Notes: generated from the sequence alone by a model not told the origin. Numbered from the stretch's first letter, positions 31,875 through 39,427 are shown. The stretch is DNA of 41,327 nt from Phascolarctobacterium_A sp902463975 (GCF_902463975.1 NZ_CABQHJ010000029.1:1-41327); one strand, 5' to 3'. Numbers and translations: made by a program.

Positions 31875-31954
31875 TGTCACGTTTTTCCGTATTTTATCAT
31901 TGCTTTCTGTAACGTTTTTCCACATTTTTTATACCTCATCTGTCACGTTTTTCC
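31875..31954. repeat. Three 14-bp direct repeats at an exact 33-bp period
   Basis: TGTCACGTTTTTCC occurs at 31875-31888 and 31941-31954, and with one change (TGTAACGTTTTTCC) at 31908-31921. Start-to-start distance is 33 bp both times, about three DNA turns, so all copies face the same side of the helix. The 19-bp spacers are A/T-rich and not conserved. They lie between the editing-protein gene and the terminator of the decarboxylase gene. They look like binding sites for one protein, not a CRISPR. Confidence 0.75.
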
Positions 31955-31956
31955 TA

Positions 31957-31996
31957 AAATATAAAAACCGCACCAACGCTAAACGCTGATGCGGTA
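31957..31996 (-). terminator. Terminator of the lysine/ornithine decarboxylase gene
   Basis: On the minus strand, ACCGCA/TGCGGT with an inner CAGCG/CGTTG stem, followed by TTTTATATTTT. It lies 12 nt past the stop codon. Confidence 0.9.
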
Positions 31997-32008
31997 ACAA
32001 CTATATTT

Positions 32009-33214
32009 TCATTTTACAGCCTGCGCCACAGACTGATTCATCTCAACACGTCCGACAGCGACAACAGGCTCAACCTCAGCCTTTACGCGCTCCCAGATAA
32101 CGAACTTAGCCTTGCTAAAGCCGTTAAAGGTAGTTGCGCTGGCAGAGGTATAGGCACCGCAGCTGGGAACCAGCAGTAAATCGCCAACCTGCAGCGGCAC
32201 CGTCATGCGGCCGCGGAACATAATATCCAGGGAATCACAGCTCGGTCCGGCGAACGTTGCTGCCACCTTTTCATCACCCTCACGGAAACTGATGAGCTTG
32301 AAATCCCACTGGTCAAAGAGTACGCCAGAGAATGTTCCGTACAGGCCTTCATCGAGGAAGTACCATGGCTGACCGCCGCGCTCGGTAACACCGATGACGC
32401 TGGTAATCAGATTTACCGCCGTACCGCAGATATAACGGCCCGGTTCGGCCCAGATTTCAGCGTCGGCGAAATCCTCATCCAGACGCGCATTAATCTGGCG
32501 CAGCATTTCCGGCAGATTGAATTTAACCTTCGGCTCAGGAATAGGGAAGCCGCCGCCGATATCCAACACACGCAGCTTCAGACCGGCTGCCTCAGCCTCC
32601 TCAAACAGTTCACGCGCAATATCCAGCGCATGCAGATAGGGGTCAGCGCTGACAGTCTGGCTGCCTACATGAAAGGCAATGCCGGCCATATCCAAACCTG
32701 CTTCCTTAGCCTGCTGCATCAAAGCCAACGCATTTTCACGTGCAGCACCGAATTTTTTATTCAAATCAACATGTGCCGAGGAATTGTCGATACGCAGTCT
32801 GAGCAGTACAGTCGCATCCGGGCACTGGTTTTTTATTTTATCTATTTCACTGGCGCTGTCAAAGGTCATATTGCGTACACCACAGCTGCGGCAGGCCTCC
32901 AGCCCTACGCTTGTCTTTACAGGATTAGCGTAAATCAGACGACCGCCATCCACACCCATATCATGCAGGGTGCGGATTTCTCCGTCGCTTGCTACGTCAA
33001 AGCAGGAGCCCATATCTGCCATCACCCGCAAAATTTCCGGATGCGGATTAGCCTTAATCGCGTAATGAATTTTGACACGCGGCATATATTTTTTCAAAAC
33101 CTTGTAGTTCTTTTTGATTTCATCAAGAGAAAGTACTAACAGCGGCGTACCGAAACGTACCGCTAATTTTTCTACAGCCTGTTGGCTTATTTGGAAATGT
33201 TTTTTATTACTCAT
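32009..33214 (-). CDS. Lysine/ornithine decarboxylase (Selenomonas-type, PLP fold III)
   Basis: Decarboxylase that makes cadaverine and/or putrescine. The 401-aa product closely follows the Selenomonas ruminantium LDC/ODC as I recall it: YAIKANPHPEIL with the PLP Lys54, GSCFDVASDGEI, DGGRLIYANPVK, FHVGSQTVSADPY, LDIGGGFPIPEPK, WAEPGRYICGTAVNLITSVIG, DEGLYGTFSG, and GPSCDSLDIMFR with the catalytic Cys of eukaryote-type ODC. It lacks the CENNDKF-like block of diaminopimelate decarboxylase. In Selenomonas and relatives, cadaverine is linked to peptidoglycan and anchors the outer membrane; the same role is plausible in this diderm Firmicute. It has its own promoter. Confidence 0.92.
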   Translation of the reverse strand: MSNKKHFQISQQAVEKLAVRFGTPLLVLSLDEIKKNYKVLKKYMPRVKIHYAIKANPHPEILRVMADMGSCFDVASDGEIRTLHDMGVDGGRLIYANPVKTSVGLEACRSCGVRNMTFDSASEIDKIKNQCPDATVLLRLRIDNSSAHVDLNKKFGAARENALALMQQAKEAGLDMAGIAFHVGSQTVSADPYLHALDIARELFEEAEAAGLKLRVLDIGGGFPIPEPKVKFNLPEMLRQINARLDEDFADAEIWAEPGRYICGTAVNLITSVIGVTERGGQPWYFLDEGLYGTFSGVLFDQWDFKLISFREGDEKVAATFAGPSCDSLDIMFRGRMTVPLQVGDLLLVPSCGAYTSASATTFNGFSKAKFVIWERVKAEVEPVVAVGRVEMNQSVAQAVK

Positions 33215-33448
33215 AACACTCTCCCCTTGCTATTGCATTTATTTTTTCTTCTATGATTGTACCACAATAATTTGAAAGTACAATAGGAAAACGGCAAAAA
33301 ATTGAATTTTTTCGAGGAGAACAGGAAAATTTTCCAATAATCACGGATTGGCACATTTTTAACTGTAAAATACAGAGAATTTCGCCATAAAATATTTTAA
33401 ACTAGCAAAAAGTTACTGAAAGTTACTGAATACAGCAGACAAAACAAA
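33215..33448 (-). promoter_or_regulatory. Upstream region of the decarboxylase: promoter, palindromes and tandem repeat
   Basis: On the minus strand, TTGTAC (33283-33278) and TACAAT (33261-33256) with a 16-bp spacer form a promoter about 40 nt from the ATG. Further upstream are a perfect 12-bp palindrome GGAAAATTTTCC (33324-33335), an overlapping dyad CCAAT-n8-ATTGG (33334-33351), and a perfect tandem 10-mer, AGTTACTGAA twice (33411-33430). These may be operator sites. No gene is visible in this 230-nt stretch. Confidence 0.6.
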
Positions 33449-33486
33449 AAGCGTTGAAATGCCAATAAAGTAGCATTTCAACGCTT
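33440..33486 (-). terminator. Terminator of serS
   Basis: AAGCGTTGAAATGC pairs perfectly with GCATTTCAACGCTT (14 bp) around a 10-nt loop; on the minus strand it continues TTTGTTTTG. Confidence 0.93.
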
Positions 33487-33514
33487 AATTTTTATTCAGC
33501 TGAATCTGCGCAGC

Positions 33515-34795
33515 TTATTTTTTCGGAGCGGTAATTACATCGCAGCCCATGTAAGGACGCAGAGCCTCAGGAACAACTACGCTGCCATCAGCCTGCTGAT
33601 AGTTTTCCAGAATAGCGGCAACGGTACGGCCAACAGCTACACCACTGCCGTTAAGGGTATGTACAAATTCCGGTTTGGATTTTGCATCACGACGGAAGCG
33701 GATGTTAGCACGGCGTGCCTGGAAGTCCAGGAAGTTGGAGCAGGAAGAAATTTCACGGTAGCAGTTTGCTGCCGGCAGCCATACTTCGAGGTCATAGGTG
33801 GTAGCAGAGCTGAAGCCCAGGTCACCGGTGCACAAACGTACAACATGGTACGGCAGGCCCAATAATTGCAGAACTTCTTCAGCATCATTAGTCAGCTTAT
33901 CCAGCTCAGCCCAGGATTCTTCCGGTTTGGTGAATTTAACCAGCTCAACCTTGTTGAACTGATGCATACGGATCAGGCCACGGGTATCACGGCCTGCAGC
34001 ACCGGCTTCTGCACGGAAGCAAGCGCTGTATGCGGTATATTTCAGCGGCAGTTCATCGCCGGTCAGAATATCATCACGATGATAGTTGGTTACAGGAACC
34101 TCTGCGGTCGGAATCAGGTACATATCGCCGTTTTCCAGCTTGTACATATCCTCGGCAAATTTCGGCAATTGGCCGGTGCCCTGCATGCTTGCACCGTTAA
34201 CGATGAACGGCGGGAAGAATTCGGTATAACCATGCTTTCTGGTGTGTACATCCAGGAAGAAGTTAATAACGGCACGCTCCAGACGGGAGCCCATGCCACG
34301 ATAGAATACATAACGTGCACCGCTGACCTTAACGCCACGTTCGAAATCCAGAATGCCCAGGTTTTCACCGATATCCCAGTGAGCCTTAGGTTCAAAATCA
34401 AATTTGGTCGGTTCGCCCCAGGTGCGGATAACCGGATTGCAGCTATCATCCTTGCCTACGGGAACATCTTCAGCAGGAACGTTAGGAATAGTCAGCAGAA
34501 TGCTTTTGATTTTTTCTTCAATCTCTTTCAGTTCCTTGTCATCTGCAGCAATTTTATCGCCGAGAGCACGAACCGCAGCCATCTGCTCAGTAGCATCCTG
34601 ACCAGCCTTTTTCAGCTTGCCAATCTCTTGAGATGCAGTGTTGCGTTCTTTCTTCAGTGCTTCTACCTGTTGGGTAATTTCACGACGTTGTTTATCCAAT
34701 TCCAGGAATTCAGTCAAATCAAGGCTGCCATTACGGCTTTTTACAGCCTCTTCGACCAGCTTCGGATTTTCGCGGACGAATTTTAAATCTAACAT
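33515..34795 (-). CDS. serS: Seryl-tRNA synthetase
   Basis: Class II synthetase that charges tRNA-Ser (and tRNA-Sec). The 426-aa product has the N-terminal coiled-coil arm (residues about 30-100, rich in Glu/Lys, with RREITQQVEALKKERN), then motif 1 near GSRLERAVINFFLD, motif 2 FRAEAGAAGRDTRGLIRMHQFNKVEL, and motif 3 NGSGVAVGRTVAAILEN. These define a complete bacterial-type SerRS. GGAGG lies 7 nt before ATG 34795. No T-box leader is present in the short upstream gap. It ends at a long perfect hairpin. Confidence 0.98.
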   Translation of the reverse strand: MLDLKFVRENPKLVEEAVKSRNGSLDLTEFLELDKQRREITQQVEALKKERNTASQEIGKLKKAGQDATEQMAAVRALGDKIAADDKELKEIEEKIKSILLTIPNVPAEDVPVGKDDSCNPVIRTWGEPTKFDFEPKAHWDIGENLGILDFERGVKVSGARYVFYRGMGSRLERAVINFFLDVHTRKHGYTEFFPPFIVNGASMQGTGQLPKFAEDMYKLENGDMYLIPTAEVPVTNYHRDDILTGDELPLKYTAYSACFRAEAGAAGRDTRGLIRMHQFNKVELVKFTKPEESWAELDKLTNDAEEVLQLLGLPYHVVRLCTGDLGFSSATTYDLEVWLPAANCYREISSCSNFLDFQARRANIRFRRDAKSKPEFVHTLNGSGVAVGRTVAAILENYQQADGSVVVPEALRPYMGCDVITAPKK

Positions 34796-34840
34796 AATAT
34801 AGCCTCCAAATAATTTATCATAACTTATATTGTAGCATAA

Positions 34841-34855
34841 ATCCCGTCGGGATAA
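34841..34855 (-). terminator. Weak hairpin between the flavoprotein gene and serS
   Basis: ATCCC and GGGAT pair around a 3-nt loop and are followed on the minus strand by TTATG, so termination is likely weak and serS may receive read-through from the flavoprotein gene. Confidence 0.4.
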
Positions 34856-34873
34856 AAGATTTTACTGCAATTT

Positions 34874-35746
34874 TTAATAGTCAATTCCCTCATCACGGCG
34901 AGCAAGATAACGGATTGCCGAAAGCGCAGCCTTCTGTCCCTGACCTGCAGCACGATTTACCTGCCACGGCTGGCCTGTGCAGTCACCACCGGCAAATACA
35001 CCTTCAATATTGGTTTGCGCCTGATCATCAACATAAATACTGCGGCCACGGATTTCAAGGCCAGGCAAAAAGCTGTTGAGCGGATCGCTGGCACGGAAGA
35101 CAAAGGCAGCCTTAACGCTGTAAAAATCATCGCCTGCACGCAGACCGGTAACCTTATCAGTGCCGGTAATTTCTGTCGGCTTATCCAGCACTACAGTAAT
35201 ATTCTTCTTTTTCGGCGGAATGAAGCCGGAATACAGCGGGAAGAAGAAGACATGCTCGCATTGCTCTGCCAGATATTCCACTTCTTCCAAAGCATCAGGA
35301 ACAGTAGCAATAGCGGCCACAGACTTGCCCTTATATTTATCAGCATCAACAATAGCGCAGTAGCTTACGCCCTTGCCCAAAAATTCCTTTTCTCCCGGGA
35401 AAAGCGTAGAACGGGAAATCCCAGTCGCCAATACTACGGAATCCGCAGAATATTCGCCGTGCGGTGTACCCAGCATAAAGCCTTCGCCTACCTCACGCAA
35501 AGAAATAATTTTAGATTCAATAATATCTACTTCCATCTGCTTGAGATGATTTACAAAAATATCCATAAGCGCAGTACCGGAAATATCGGGTATACCCATA
35601 TAATCTGTTATCTGCGCTACACTACGCAGACGGGGGCTGAAGCCATGGGCTTCAAACAGAACAACCTTACGTCCCTTGCTGGCAGCAGTAATCGCTGCAG
35701 ATACACCAGCAGGACCACCACCAATAACGGCAATATCGTAATCCAT
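34874..35746 (-). CDS. Thioredoxin reductase-like flavoprotein lacking the CxxC and NADPH motifs
   Basis: The 290-aa product has the two-dinucleotide-domain fold of bacterial thioredoxin reductase: an FAD-binding N-terminus (VIGGGPAGVSAAITAASKG), the VVLATGIS turn, and the C-terminal FAD motif NIEGVFAGGDCTGQPWQVNRAAGQGQ. Two catalytic features are altered. The redox motif CATC is Cys130-Ala-Ile-Val133, leaving one Cys. The NADPH motif GGGDSA is replaced by ATVPDA (residues 147-152), although ALEEVEYLA after it is retained. So a normal NADPH-dependent disulfide reaction is unlikely. It may be a ferredoxin- or NADH-independent relative, a single-Cys enzyme or a flavin-based regulator. It is upstream of serS with a 78-nt gap. 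Confidence 0.85.
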   Translation of the reverse strand: MDYDIAVIGGGPAGVSAAITAASKGRKVVLFEAHGFSPRLRSVAQITDYMGIPDISGTALMDIFVNHLKQMEVDIIESKIISLREVGEGFMLGTPHGEYSADSVVLATGISRSTLFPGEKEFLGKGVSYCAIVDADKYKGKSVAAIATVPDALEEVEYLAEQCEHVFFFPLYSGFIPPKKKNITVVLDKPTEITGTDKVTGLRAGDDFYSVKAAFVFRASDPLNSFLPGLEIRGRSIYVDDQAQTNIEGVFAGGDCTGQPWQVNRAAGQGQKAALSAIRYLARRDEGIDY

Positions 35747-35871
35747 AAGTCTATCCTCCGTACAAAAAAATTTAGAACCTACTATAACACTTTAATTGTA
35801 TGCTTTTCTCCATGCATAGTCAATTGTTTTTATGTCCCCAAAGATTTTTTAAGTTTTTTCGAAAAAAGTGC

Positions 35872-35903
35872 TTGACATTTTCTAGCAGATAGGGTATTAT
35901 AAT
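35872..35903 (+). promoter_or_regulatory. Promoter of the tRNA cluster
   Basis: TTGACA (35872-35877) with TATTAT (35895-35900) at 17 bp, or TATAAT (35898-35903) at 20 bp. The first tRNA starts about 17-20 nt later, as usual for stable RNA operons. Confidence 0.8.
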
Positions 35904-35919
35904 CAAGTAACGTGACCAC

Positions 35920-35995
35920 GGCCCATTAGCTCAGTTGGTAGAGCACCTGACTCTTAATCAGGGTGTCGTAGGTTCGAGGCCTACATGGGTCACCA
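35920..35995 (+). tRNA. tRNA-Lys (CTT)
   Basis: A 76-nt cloverleaf with encoded CCA. The acceptor stem is GGCCCAT/ATGGGTC (one G-U), the D-arm is GCTCAGTTGGTAGAGC, the anticodon stem is CCTGA/TCAGG with loop CTCTTAA (anticodon CTT), and the T-arm contains GGTTCGAGGCC. First of a five-tRNA operon. Confidence 0.97.
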
Positions 35996-36000
35996 CATTT

Positions 36001-36075
36001 GGCCGGTTGGTCAAGCGGTTAAGACACCGCCCTTTCACGGCGGTATCGGGGGTTCGATTCCCCCACCGGTCACCA
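36001..36075 (+). tRNA. tRNA-Glu (TTC)
   Basis: A 75-nt cloverleaf with encoded CCA. The acceptor stem is GGCCGGT/ACCGGTC, the anticodon stem is CCGCC/GGCGG with TTC in the loop, and the T-arm is GGGGGTTCGATTCCCCC. It starts 5 nt after the tRNA-Lys end. Confidence 0.97.
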
Positions 36076-36080
36076 AATAC

Positions 36081-36156
36081 GGGCGCTTAGCTCAGCTGGG
36101 AGAGCGTCTGCCTTACAAGCAGAATGTCAGCGGTTCGATCCCGTTAGCGCCCACCA
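36081..36156 (+). tRNA. tRNA-Val (TAC)
   Basis: A 76-nt cloverleaf with encoded CCA. The acceptor stem is GGGCGCT/AGCGCCC, the anticodon stem is TCTGC/GCAGA with TAC in the loop, and the T-arm contains GGTTCGATCCC. Confidence 0.97.
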
Positions 36157-36187
36157 TTTTTTTGCCCATTTGCCTCAATATTGTAAT

Positions 36188-36264
36188 GGCCCGGTGGTTC
36201 AGTTGGTTAGAATGCCGCCCTGTCACGGCGGAGGTCGTGGGTTCGAGTCCCATCCGGGTCGCCA
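36188..36264 (+). tRNA. tRNA-Asp (GTC)
   Basis: A 77-nt cloverleaf with encoded CCA. The acceptor stem is GGCCCGG/CCGGGTC with discriminator G, as expected for Asp. The anticodon stem is CCGCC/GGCGG with GTC in the loop, and the T-arm is GTGGGTTCGAGTCCCAT. Confidence 0.97.
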
Positions 36265-36269
36265 ATCAT

Positions 36270-36345
36270 GCCTCGGTAGCTCAGTTGGTAGAGCAAAGGA
36301 CTGAAAATCCTTGTGTCCACAGTTCGATTCTGTGCTGAGGCACCA
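36270..36345 (+). tRNA. tRNA-Phe (GAA)
   Basis: A 76-nt cloverleaf with encoded CCA. The acceptor stem is GCCTCGG/CTGAGGC (one G-U pair), the anticodon stem is AAGGA/TCCTT with GAA in the loop, and the T-arm contains AGTTCGATTCT. Last tRNA of the cluster. Confidence 0.97.
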
Positions 36346-36353
36346 ATCCAAAA

Positions 36354-36384
36354 ACAGCACCTGCTATTGCGGGTGTTTTTTTAT
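36354..36384 (+). terminator. Terminator of the tRNA operon
   Basis: CACCTGC and GCGGGTG pair (one G-U) around a TATT loop, then seven T. Confidence 0.88.
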
Positions 36385-36440
36385 TATCTGTATATCTATA
36401 TCTGCTTAAACACATTTTTCAGCCAGCAAGGAGTGTTATC

Positions 36441-36647
36441 ATGTTTGAAAAATTTTTCCATGAAGTAACCGGTCCCTATATCTGGGGTCTGATTCTGCTT
36501 TTATCCCTGCGTGCCATCTTTTCTTCCGTACGTAAAAAGGATTATCCGCACGCTGCTGCCTTTATCGTTGTAGCCATTGCTGCCGCATTTATGACAGCAA
36601 GCGCACTTGATATGCTTCCGCCTGCTATAGCAGAAATATTTGCATAA
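36441..36647 (+). CDS. Small two-segment membrane protein of unknown function
   Basis: The 68-aa product is not recognised. It has a short amphipathic start (MFEKFFHEVTGP), a hydrophobic segment at about residues 13-26, a basic loop (SVRKKDYPH) and a second hydrophobic, Ala-rich segment at about 37-55, ending in PPAIAEIFA. AAGGAG lies 7-8 nt before the ATG, and a good terminator follows, so it is very probably expressed. It sits alone between the tRNA operon and the convergent copper genes. Nothing here suggests a function. Confidence 0.75.
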   Translation: MFEKFFHEVTGPYIWGLILLLSLRAIFSSVRKKDYPHAAAFIVVAIAAAFMTASALDMLPPAIAEIFA

Positions 36648-36648
36648 G

Positions 36649-36676
36649 AAAAAGGCCGCTGCACAGCGACCTTTTT
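36649..36676 (+). terminator. Terminator of the small membrane protein gene
   Basis: AAAGGCCGCT and AGCGACCTTT pair with one mismatch around a short GCAC loop, followed by TTT. Confidence 0.8.
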
Positions 36677-36683
36677 ACAAGCA

Positions 36684-36711
36684 AAAACGCCGCTTTACGC
36701 GGCGTTTTTTT
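36684..36711. terminator. Bidirectional terminator, mainly for copA-copZ
   Basis: AACGCCGC and GCGGCGTT form a perfect 8-bp stem with a TTTAC loop, with an A-run on one side and seven T on the other. It lies between the small membrane gene and convergent copZ. Confidence 0.92.
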
Positions 36712-36719
36712 GCTTATTA

Positions 36720-36926
36720 TCAGTTGATGCCAGTTACGTCAAAGCCGGTATCCTCAACAGCAGCCTTCAAAACTGCGTCATCCAGGCCTGCGCCCTCAAC
36801 AACGGCATTATTGTTTTCAAGAGAAACGGCAACACTTGTTACACCTGCTACAGCAGCGAGTGCTTCTTTAACGGCGCCAACACAATGTTGGCAATGCATA
36901 CCTTCAATAGCAATAGTTTTAGTCAT
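36720..36926 (-). CDS. copZ: Copper chaperone CopZ (heavy-metal-associated domain)
   Basis: Cytoplasmic Cu(I) chaperone that passes copper to CopA. The 68-aa product is one HMA domain: TIAIEGMHCQHCVGAVKEAL, with the copper-binding Cys12 and Cys15. The remaining strand-helix-strand order (VTSVAVSLENNNAVVEG, DDAVLKAAVEDTGFDV) completes the ferredoxin-like fold. It begins 19 nt after the copA stop codon and is in the same unit. Confidence 0.95.
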   Translation of the reverse strand: MTKTIAIEGMHCQHCVGAVKEALAAVAGVTSVAVSLENNNAVVEGAGLDDAVLKAAVEDTGFDVTGIN

Positions 36927-36945
36927 AATAAAATCTCCTTTGCAA

Positions 36946-39207
36946 TTACAATTTTATAAAACGCAGTCTTAATGCGTTAGTAACAACAGAAACGCTGCTG
37001 CAGCTCATCGCCGCTGCAGCAATCAGCGGATTCAGCAGCCAGCCGAAGGTTGTATAGAACACGCCTGCAGCAAACGGAATACCGACGGCATTATAAATAA
37101 AGGCCCAGAAAAGATTTTCCTTGATATTGGTCATCACACTGCGGCTTAAGCAAATCGCTTTCGCCACATCCAACAAGTCGCTTTTAATCAAAACCATATC
37201 AGCAGCTTCAATCGCAATATCCGTGCCGGCACCGATAGCGATACCTACATCGGCACGCGCCAACGCCGGCGCATCGTTGATGCCGTCGCCTACCATAGCG
37301 ACAATATGGCCTTCCTGCTGCAGCTTGCGTACCACCGCTTCCTTATCCTGCGGCAGCACCTGAGCAACAGCCTCATCAACGCCTACCTGTGTGCGAATCG
37401 CCTCCGCCGTCGACCGGTTATCACCGGTCACCATCAGCACATGCAAGCCCATCGCCTGCAGCTTGCCGATTGCCTCCTTACTCGTAGCCTTTACGGTATC
37501 GGCAACAGCAATGCAGCCTAAAAGCTCGCCTGCACGCACAAAATATAACGGTGTTTTTCCCTGAGCCGCCAGCTTGTCATACTGGTCCATCAAAGTACTG
37601 ACATCAACATTCAACGCCTCCAGCAGCTTGAAATTACCTGCTGCACATTCAGATCCTGCAATCTCTGCCTTAACGCCCTGACCGGGAATTTGCTTATAAT
37701 TGCCGGCTGAAGGCAAAGCAAGCTGCTTTGCTTCGGCAGCAGCAACAATCGCTTCACCTAACGGATGCTCTGAAAGCTTTTCCAAGCCTGCGGCAAAGGC
37801 CAGCAATTCATTTTCCGTAACCTTTACAGGCAAAATATCCGTCACCACCGGCTTGCCCGCTGTAATCGTACCTGTTTTGTCTAAGATAACGGTATCAACC
37901 TTATGCGCTGTTTCCAACGCTGTTGCCGATTTAATCAAAATGCCGCTCTTAGCGCCGCGCCCCGTTCCTACCATAATTGCTGTCGGCGTTGCCAGTCCCA
38001 AAGCACAGGGACAGGAAATGACGAGCACAGAAATGGCAATCGTCAGCGCAAAATGCCAGCTTGCGCCCAGCGCCAGCCAGACAACCGCCGCAAGCACGGC
38101 AATGCCTATAACTGCAGGCACAAAATACCCGCTCACCTTATCAGCCAGTTTAGCAATCGGCGCTTTAGACGAAGTTGCTTCGTCCACCAGTGCAATAATC
38201 TTCGCCAAAGCTGTATCTGCACCAATCGCAGTTGCTTCCATCTTAAAGTAACCGCTTCTGTTAATAGTGCCGCCGATAACCTTGTCACCGATTGTTTTAT
38301 CTACCGGCAGGCTTTCACCTGTCAGCGCGCTTTCGTCCAAGGCAGCGCTGCCCTCAATAATTTTACCGTCCACAGGCACGGAGGCACCGCTTTTTACAAT
38401 CAGCACATCGCCTGTTACAACCTCCTCTACAGGTATTTCTCCCTGCAGACCGTGACGCTCGACAAGCGCCGTCTTCGGCGTAAGGTTCATCAGCGCCTTG
38501 ATTGCATCAGAGGTGTGGCTCTTCGCCCGCGCCTCCATAAACTTACCGACGGTTACAAGTGCCAAAATTACGGCACTAGCTTCAAAATATAAGGCATCAG
38601 CAAAGCCTGGCAACAAATCAAGACGATTGTGTCCAAAGGCATACGCCATGCCAAATACGGAATACAAACCATAAATAAACGATGCACCGCTGCCTACGGC
38701 AATCAGGGAATCCATATTAGGCGCACCGCTTAAAAGATTACGCACGCCGTGGATAAAATACTTGCGGTCGATAAAAAGCACCGGAATGCACCACAGCATC
38801 TGCAGCAAAGCGTTAATCAGCTCGTTTTCCTGCCCCAGAATAAAGCTTGGCAACGGCCAGCCCCACATGCGCCCCATGTGCTGATAAAAAACAAGACCGG
38901 CAAAAATCAGCGAGCCGATAAGGCGCTGCTTCATCTCCGCCATCTCCTGCGCCGCCGTATCCTGCTGCGGCACAGGCGCAGCGGCAGCTCCTGCGGCATG
39001 CACACTTGCACCGAAGCCCAGCTTTTCAATGCGGGCAATAATCTCCTTTTCATCTACAACGTTTTCATCAAAGGTAACGTGCGCATTATTTTTCAGCAGA
39101 TTAACACTCATCTGCTCCACGCCCTGCATCCTGTTGACAACCTTTTCTATGCGTGACGAGCAGGCACTGCAGCTCATGCCCGTTATATCAAGTAACTGTT
39201 TTTTCAT
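36946..39207 (-). CDS. copA: Copper-exporting P1B-type ATPase CopA
   Basis: Inner-membrane Cu(I) exporter of 753 aa. One N-terminal HMA domain (DITGMSCSACSSR, Cys13 and Cys16) is followed by eight membrane segments. Motifs in order: TGES actuator loop (ALTGESLPVDK), the membrane CPC motif (ISCPCALGLATP), phosphorylation site DKTGTI, HP of the nucleotide domain (SEHPLGEAI), GDGINDAPAL hinge, and the last-helix Met/Ser block (AAAMSCSSVSVVTNALRL) that marks Cu+ ATPases. Its promoter is TTGAAA-16-TATAAT (39288-39261). A divergent HxlR-type regulator gene lies upstream rather than the usual CopY or CsoR. Confidence 0.96.
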   Translation of the reverse strand: MKKQLLDITGMSCSACSSRIEKVVNRMQGVEQMSVNLLKNNAHVTFDENVVDEKEIIARIEKLGFGASVHAAGAAAAPVPQQDTAAQEMAEMKQRLIGSLIFAGLVFYQHMGRMWGWPLPSFILGQENELINALLQMLWCIPVLFIDRKYFIHGVRNLLSGAPNMDSLIAVGSGASFIYGLYSVFGMAYAFGHNRLDLLPGFADALYFEASAVILALVTVGKFMEARAKSHTSDAIKALMNLTPKTALVERHGLQGEIPVEEVVTGDVLIVKSGASVPVDGKIIEGSAALDESALTGESLPVDKTIGDKVIGGTINRSGYFKMEATAIGADTALAKIIALVDEATSSKAPIAKLADKVSGYFVPAVIGIAVLAAVVWLALGASWHFALTIAISVLVISCPCALGLATPTAIMVGTGRGAKSGILIKSATALETAHKVDTVILDKTGTITAGKPVVTDILPVKVTENELLAFAAGLEKLSEHPLGEAIVAAAEAKQLALPSAGNYKQIPGQGVKAEIAGSECAAGNFKLLEALNVDVSTLMDQYDKLAAQGKTPLYFVRAGELLGCIAVADTVKATSKEAIGKLQAMGLHVLMVTGDNRSTAEAIRTQVGVDEAVAQVLPQDKEAVVRKLQQEGHIVAMVGDGINDAPALARADVGIAIGAGTDIAIEAADMVLIKSDLLDVAKAICLSRSVMTNIKENLFWAFIYNAVGIPFAAGVFYTTFGWLLNPLIAAAAMSCSSVSVVTNALRLRFIKL

Positions 39208-39260
39208 CGTGACTCCTTTCGCTTGCTATCTGTTTGACATAAAATTTTTTGTCTGCTATT

Positions 39261-39342
39261 ATTATAGCAAACGCTACCTTTATTTCAAGAATGCACTATT
39301 TAGGTAGATAGTATGCAAAAAGATACTGTAAGGATATATAAT
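39261..39342. promoter_or_regulatory. Divergent copA/hxlR promoters with overlapping dyads
   Basis: copA (minus): TTGAAA (39288-39283), TATAAT (39266-39261), spacer 16. hxlR (plus): -10 TATAAT (39337-39342) with a poor -35. Two overlapping inverted repeats lie between: ACTAT-n8-ATAGT (39295-39312) and AGTAT-n8-ATACT (39310-39327). They cover the hxlR -35 region and sit just upstream of the copA -35. The form resembles TACT/AGTA-type sites of HxlR-family regulators. Confidence 0.6.
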
Positions 39343-39427
39343 TTTTGATACACAAGGCAGGCATATGATTTTTTCCTAGCATAATAATATCTTAATCGCC
39401 TTGCTCTTTGCAGAAAGGAAACTCCAA

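Noticed and set aside
31875..31954. A small CRISPR array
   Set aside because: The repeat is only 14 bp, spacers are A/T-rich and 19 bp, and no cas genes are near.
33866..34786. A 306-codon rightward frame opposite serS
   Set aside because: It is the antisense shadow of a complete seryl-tRNA synthetase and shows no family signature.
34796..34873. A T-box leader of serS
   Set aside because: The gap is 78 nt, far too short, and has no T-box consensus or specifier hairpin.
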